64,000 nt of DNA, taken from assembly GCF_031846515.1 (NCBI RefSeq), contig NZ_JAVRHO010000019.1, positions 25,920 through 89,919 of the forward strand, written 5' to 3'. The notes below the pieces were generated by a model, which did no database searches, had not been told where the DNA came from, and was given only the letters and a program-made list of their open reading frames with translations. This document shows, in pieces, positions 60,701 through 64,000 of this stretch. Source of the stretch: Autumnicola lenta. GTDB lineage: Bacteria > Bacteroidota > Bacteroidia > Flavobacteriales > Flavobacteriaceae. A program made the translations under genes and the position numbers. Numbering within the stretch: position 1 is the stretch's first letter; every line of letters begins with the position of its first letter.

Positions 60701-62154
60701 GCGAGTCCGTTAAATTCCATTCTAAGATTAGGATCATTGGAAACCAGGTTACCGTTGAAGACAGGATTCCTGAGATTCCCAATCACTCTTATGTCTTTAT
60801 AGGTATAATTGTTATAATTTATTTTAGAAATGGCACCACGCAACTGTGCGTTTATACTTTCTGCATCAAAACCTTTTCCATCAACATCCAGATTAAAACT
60901 TGTTTTACCAAGGGTGGGGTTATTGACAAGGCGGCCTATATTGAAGTCCCTGAAAATAAGGTTTCCTTTATAATTTGCCGTCCTGGTATTATCAAAATTC
61001 CTAAGCACAAAATCGGCATCGGCAGAGCCTAGCTGAGTATTAATAATCACATCTGCATCCAAAGAATTACCTGTTAATAAGGCGTTTCCTCTCATCCGGA
61101 CATTTCCGAAATCCCGTAGCGTTTCCGGTAATTTCCCCAATAACGCCTCCGGAAGCAAATTTACCAGGTCGTAATAGTTGGAATTAAACTGACTAAATTC
61201 ACCGCTAATCTGAAAATCTGTAGTTTCCTGTGGAAAAATTCCCTGCACAACAAAGTCCCCATCTACAGCACTTCTATCCATCCCCTTAAGCTGAAGATCA
61301 ATAAGATTAAAATCATTTAAGGTGCCATTGAGGATGGTATTGAAAATAAGTAATTGATCTGTTCCAAATCCATCGTAAAAAATCTTCAGATCATCACTAG
61401 AAATCAAAGATTCAGAAAAATCTGCCGTAACCTGCACCTCGTTCACAAAATCGGAAAATTGCTCGGGTGTATATTCAAAAACCAGGTTTCCCTGAATTTT
61501 GGATTCAGTTGTTTCAAGAACAAGTTCCTCCAATTTCATGCCGGTGGAACTATACAAAAAAGAGGTGGTTAAGTTGCTGATGCTTAAACCACGGCCTTCT
61601 TCAGCCGTTAACCCGTTAATATCCACGTCAATTACATCACCATCAATATTTAAATCTTCAGCAAAAATTGTGAGGTCATTAAAAACAAGAATATCAGAAT
61701 TTTCCAGATTTTGATCCCTATAGCTAAAATGACTATTCAAAATTTGAACATCATCTACATTTAATTCAAAAGCAGAAGGTTCGCCGGTAGGTTCCTTTTT
61801 AAGTTTGGAAAGAAGCAGCGACAGGTTATCCCTCTCCTCGCCTTCGTAACGTTTCATATTAAGCCTTAGATCACGAACAACAGTGTTCCCAAAAGAAGGA
61901 GTATTATTAATAAGGTTTCTAAAGCTAAGAATAGAGGTCCTGACCTCCCCGGCAGTAAGTAAAGTATCCTGATGATGATCCTCCACATAAACACCATTAA
62001 TTTTCACATTCCCAAAATAAGTAAGGCTTACACGATCAATAGATGCATTTATGTCACTGTTTTTCCTTAGCGAGCTGGTAATCTTTTTTGCTACAGAAGT
62101 TTGTACGGCAGGAATGGAAAATAAGATCAATAAAAGGATAAAAAACAAAAGCAA
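57748..62154 (-). CDS. TamB-like translocation and assembly module protein
   Basis: The protein of about 1468 residues has an N-terminal membrane anchor (LLLFFILLLILFSIPAVQTS) and a very long repetitive beta-rich body. It ends in the TamB/DUF490 domain (ALYYGTAFISGDASIEGPTD, FNMWGDFIAYEGVYNFKYAG, ASKELQALFLVTQGAFYSE) and an acidic tail (ARKEGEEEEETRKS). TamB family proteins span the periplasm and help outer-membrane assembly or lipid transport. The frame has no ATG at its start: TTG 62154 is the standard choice. The coding pattern (HIKKFWKILKRIVVG) continues upstream to a stop at 62203, so a rare start there is possible. A -7 box at 62221-62228 faces this gene. Confidence 0.88.
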   Translation of the reverse strand: MLLFFILLLILFSIPAVQTSVAKKITSSLRKNSDINASIDRVSLTYFGNVKINGVYVEDHHQDTLLTAGEVRTSILSFRNLINNTPSFGNTVVRDLRLNMKRYEGEERDNLSLLLSKLKKEPTGEPSAFELNVDDVQILNSHFSYRDQNLENSDILVFNDLTIFAEDLNIDGDVIDVDINGLTAEEGRGLSISNLTTSFLYSSTGMKLEELVLETTESKIQGNLVFEYTPEQFSDFVNEVQVTADFSESLISSDDLKIFYDGFGTDQLLIFNTILNGTLNDFNLIDLQLKGMDRSAVDGDFVVQGIFPQETTDFQISGEFSQFNSNYYDLVNLLPEALLGKLPETLRDFGNVRMRGNALLTGNSLDADVIINTQLGSADADFVLRNFDNTRTANYKGNLIFRDFNIGRLVNNPTLGKTSFNLDVDGKGFDAESINAQLRGAISKINYNNYTYKDIRVIGNLRNPVFNGNLVSNDPNLRMEFNGLADISQDINVYDFEAAVNYADLNALNFVTRDSVSVFKGDVIMNMKGTTIDNAFGSILLLNTSYQNQNDLYYFEDFSIVSSFEGEERTIAINSPDVISGQVEGVFQLREVGALFENSLGSIYTNYQPRTITTNQYMEFDFDIYSQIVEIFYPEIRVAPNTFLRGRVESDESEFKLNFRSPEIEAFENLLEDINLRVDNTNPIYNTFFEADSVSTGFYNFSEFSFINVTQRDTLFIRSEFQGGKNNSDFFNINLYHTINENNKSVIGIQRSDLTFKDNLWYINGEGNKSNKIVFENNLRNIVIDSLVMSHADEEIRLSGVMRDSTYKDFRMEFDDVDIGKITPIINNLDLAGRLNGRLDLLQENGAYYPNTSLKIDSLNINENLLGNLLIDVEGNENLTSYTIKANSKNKDFESLNAIGSIDVSGSQPTIDLEVELEDLNMAAFSPLGGEAISNIRGKVSGNARVVGNYKNPEFGGQLLMDNAGLSIPYLNVDYDFDDQSVVNLTQQQFDFDNIGLTDTKFDTRGILDGNISHKNFSEWFLNLGVTTNRLLVLDTDAEEDALYYGTAFISGDASIEGPTDELSINVNATTERGTVFKIPLSDTESVGDNSYIHFLSPEEKAAKQAGREVILPEVKGIEMVFDLDVTNDAEVEVVVDQTSGSTLRGRGAGNLLLEINTNGKFNMWGDFIAYEGVYNFKYAGLVQKIFRVQPGGNINWNGNPVQAELDVSAVYELDANPSVLLENPSVNRKIPVEVIINLQGQLAQPDITFDIGFPNASSVVRSELEYRIDDRASKELQALFLVTQGAFYSEFGLRQNAITGTLAERASSIVNDIFADEDGKFQVGVNYQQGDRTPDQQTVDRFGLTLSTQISDRVLINGQVGVPIGGVTESYIIGDVEIDFLLNEDGSLRAKVFNRENNIQFIGEEIGFTQGVGLSYSVDFDTFKELIRKITDAELAKAEARKEGEEEEETRKSIAPDYINFPENGQN

Positions 62155-62210
62155 CCCAACTACTATTCTTTTTAATATTTTCCAGAATTTTTTGATATGC
62201 TTTTATGTTT

Positions 62211-62228
62211 TAACTTTGTACAAAATTA
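62211..62228. promoter_or_regulatory. Head-to-head -7 boxes of tsaD and tamB
   Basis: TAACTTTG on the plus strand (62211-62218) and TAATTTTG on the minus strand (62221-62228) face each other across 2 bp, forming a near palindrome. The plus box has a TTG at 62192-62194 (16 bp spacing) and lies 36 bp before the tsaD ATG. Confidence 0.6.
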
Positions 62229-62254
62229 ACAACTTCTATGCCCATTTGCCCGCA

Positions 62255-63277
62255 ATGACAGAACAAAATATTTACATACTCGCCATAGAATCTTCTTGTG
62301 ATGATACCGCTGCAGCCGTATTGTGTAACGGCAGAATTCTCTCGAATATTGTCGCCACCCAGGAGGTTCACCAGCAATACGGTGGTGTAGTGCCGGAACT
62401 TGCATCCAGAGCCCATCAACAAAACATTGTTCCTGTTATTCATCAGGCTCTTAAAAAGGCAAATATCGACAAAAATGCGCTATCTGCAATCGCTTTTACA
62501 CGTGGTCCCGGATTATTGGGTTCCCTTCTTGTAGGCACTTCTTTTGCGAAATCGCTGGCGATGGGCCTTGAAATTCCGTTAATCGAAATCAACCATATGC
62601 AGGCGCATATCCTGGCTCATTTTATTGAAGAAGATGGTTTTGAAAAGCCGACTTTTCCATTCCTTGCCCTTACCATTAGCGGTGGACATACGCAGATCGT
62701 AAAAGTTTCAGATTATTTTGACATGGAAGTTATTGGAACAACAACAGATGATGCCGTTGGTGAAGCTTTTGATAAAAGTGCAAAAATTATGGGCTTACCT
62801 TATCCCGGCGGTCCGTTAATCGATAAATATGCCAAAGAAGGTAATCCAAAAGCTTTTAAATTTCCAAAACCGAAGGTTAAAGGACTTGATTTTAGCTTTA
62901 GCGGATTTAAAACTGCGGTGCTTTATTTTATTCAGAAGCAAACGAAAGAAAATCCCAATTTTGTAGAGGAAAACCTGAAGGATATCTGCGCCTCTATCCA
63001 GAGCACGATAATTGCCATTTTAATGGATAAGCTTAAACTTGCCGTAAAAGAAACCGGAATAAAACAAATCGCTATAGGCGGAGGGGTTTCAGCCAATAGT
63101 GGGATACGAAATGCCCTTAAGGAAGCAGAAAACAAGTATGGCTGGACTACGTTTGTTCCGAAGTTTGAATATACTACAGATAATGCCGCGATGATCGCTA
63201 TTGCAGGTCATTATAAGTTTTTAAAGAAGGATTTTTCAGATTTTTCCACCACCGCACAGGCGCGATACAAATTTTAG
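62255..63277 (+). CDS. tsaD: tRNA N6-threonylcarbamoyladenosine transferase subunit TsaD
   Basis: ATG 62255 starts MTEQNIYILAIESSCDDTAA, the conserved N-terminus; the upstream frame to 62051 covers the promoter. The 340-residue ASKHA-fold protein has NHMQAHILAHF (metal-binding histidines), TISGGHTQIV, GEAFDKSAKIMGLPYPGGP and IGGGVSANSGIRNAL. It joins threonylcarbamoyl-AMP to A37 of ANN-decoding tRNAs with TsaB and TsaE, which are not in the window. Its coding sequence contains a 16-bp copy of the dispersed motif at 63006-63021. Confidence 0.97.
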   Translation: MTEQNIYILAIESSCDDTAAAVLCNGRILSNIVATQEVHQQYGGVVPELASRAHQQNIVPVIHQALKKANIDKNALSAIAFTRGPGLLGSLLVGTSFAKSLAMGLEIPLIEINHMQAHILAHFIEEDGFEKPTFPFLALTISGGHTQIVKVSDYFDMEVIGTTTDDAVGEAFDKSAKIMGLPYPGGPLIDKYAKEGNPKAFKFPKPKVKGLDFSFSGFKTAVLYFIQKQTKENPNFVEENLKDICASIQSTIIAILMDKLKLAVKETGIKQIAIGGGVSANSGIRNALKEAENKYGWTTFVPKFEYTTDNAAMIAIAGHYKFLKKDFSDFSTTAQARYKF

Positions 63278-63280
63278 TTT

Positions 63281-63988
63281 ATGCAATTATTTTATCATCC
63301 CGAATTACAGGAAAAAGATACGCAGGTCATCTTTCCGAAGGATGAAAGTAAACACATCGCGAAAGTTCTGCGGAAAAAAGAAGGTGATGTGCTGGAAGTA
63401 ACAAACGGAAAAGGTTTTTTATTTACGGTAGAACTGATTCAAACCGGAAATCAGGCTCTTGCCAAAGTTCTTGAAGTTAAAACTGAAGAATCTGCTCCTT
63501 ATCACCTGCATATGGCCGTGGCTCCCACAAAAATGAATGATCGTTTTGAATGGTTCCTGGAAAAAGCGACAGAAATTGGGGTTCACGAAATCACCCCTAT
63601 TATTTGCGACCACAGCGAACGCAAAGTTGTTAAACTGAATCGTTTTGAGCGGGTTTTACAAAGTGCGATGAAGCAATCCCTGCATTTTAGAATTCCCAAA
63701 CTGAATGAGTCACTAACTTTTTCTGAATTTTTAAGTGCTCATGCTGAAGGAGATCGGTTTATTGCCCATTGCGAAGATGATAAAGAGCGATATTTGCTTA
63801 AAAACAGCATAAAACCGAAATCAAAGTCGGTTATGCTTATTGGTCCTGAAGGGGATTTTTCTTCAGAAGAAATACAGAAAGCCCTGGAGCAGAACTGGCA
63901 GGCAGTGAGCCTGGGTGACAGCCGCTTAAGAACCGAAACCGCTGCTATTGTTGCCTGCCACACGTTTGCGCTGGCAAATCAGGAATAA
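63281..63988 (+). CDS. rsmE: 16S rRNA (uracil1498-N3)-methyltransferase RsmE
   Basis: The 235-residue protein has an N-terminal PUA-like domain (HPELQEKDTQVIFPKDESKH) and a SPOUT knot with EKATEIGVHEITPIICDHSE, LIGPEGDFSSEEI and SLGDSRLRTETAAI. It methylates U1498 of 16S rRNA in the assembled small subunit. It starts 3 bp after tsaD, so both tRNA and rRNA modification genes are co-expressed. The gene is complete and ends 12 bp before the window edge. Confidence 0.95.
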   Translation: MQLFYHPELQEKDTQVIFPKDESKHIAKVLRKKEGDVLEVTNGKGFLFTVELIQTGNQALAKVLEVKTEESAPYHLHMAVAPTKMNDRFEWFLEKATEIGVHEITPIICDHSERKVVKLNRFERVLQSAMKQSLHFRIPKLNESLTFSEFLSAHAEGDRFIAHCEDDKERYLLKNSIKPKSKSVMLIGPEGDFSSEEIQKALEQNWQAVSLGDSRLRTETAAIVACHTFALANQE

Positions 63989-64000
63989 TTTTACTTCAGA

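Overview
The window looks like chromosomal DNA of a marine-type Flavobacteriaceae (Bacteroidota), close to Gramella, Salegentibacter or Zunongwangia. The base composition is AT-rich. Shine-Dalgarno sites are essentially absent, while TAnnTTTG-type -7 boxes precede many genes. The gene families also fit: BshA (bacillithiol), MutS2 without an Smr domain, Aquifex-type aconitase, LptD, TamB, a GH3/serine-hydrolase fusion and the DCC thiol oxidoreductase. I saw no rRNA, tRNA, CRISPR array, phage or transposase gene.

Layout. 0-9.3 kb is an accessory, partly decayed region: the tail of an MsrA-like gene, a frameshifted histidine kinase bracketed by short direct repeats, a PLP decarboxylase, a SpoIIAA/STAS-like gene without a normal start codon, a four-gene set of exported proteins (CMD-cupin, flavodoxin, cupin-NTF2, alpha/beta hydrolase) and a divergent AraC regulator broken by a 2-nt deletion. 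9.9-13.9 kb holds hpf, aconitase, a membrane protein and a metallo-beta-lactamase-fold protein without its metal ligands. 14.0-20.5 kb is one eight-gene minus-strand cluster: FAD oxidoreductase, methyltransferase, type III polyketide synthase, enoyl-reductase-like SDR, FabZ-like dehydratase, ketosynthase, acyl carrier protein and phosphopantetheinyl transferase. I read it as a dedicated acyl-chain builder feeding a type III PKS whose product is methylated and oxidised, probably a phenolic or quinone lipid. This is the most interesting system in the window.

20.6-29.2 kb carries envelope lipoproteins, a 53-residue DUF1328 gene, a 2OG-Fe(II) oxygenase/eIF1-like/DUF1835/nucleoside phosphorylase run, and ppk1 overlapping a solute-binding-protein-like gene. 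29.2-29.9 kb is a gene-free cluster of palindromic repeats. 29.9-46.3 kb is mostly core metabolism: ung, mutS2, a HEPN-MNT toxin-antitoxin pair, DCC protein, dicarboxylate symporter, aroC, a metallophosphoesterase, a response regulator, a large FAD/Fe-S oxidoreductase, bshA and the GH3 fusion. 46.7-53.9 kb has two Fe-S redox proteins and an envelope group (MlaD-like, amidase, LptD). 53.9-54.6 kb is a tandem array of about 231-255 bp units. 54.6-64 kb holds ridA, mgsA, pfkA, an orphan gene, tamB, tsaD and rsmE.

Across the whole window a semi-palindromic motif, consensus near CGAAAATGGCAATTTTCGA, recurs at about fifteen intergenic places in both orientations, once as the core of a terminator and three times inside the tandem array. 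Two further palindrome families accompany it. Protein functions come from motifs and family knowledge; no database search was run.
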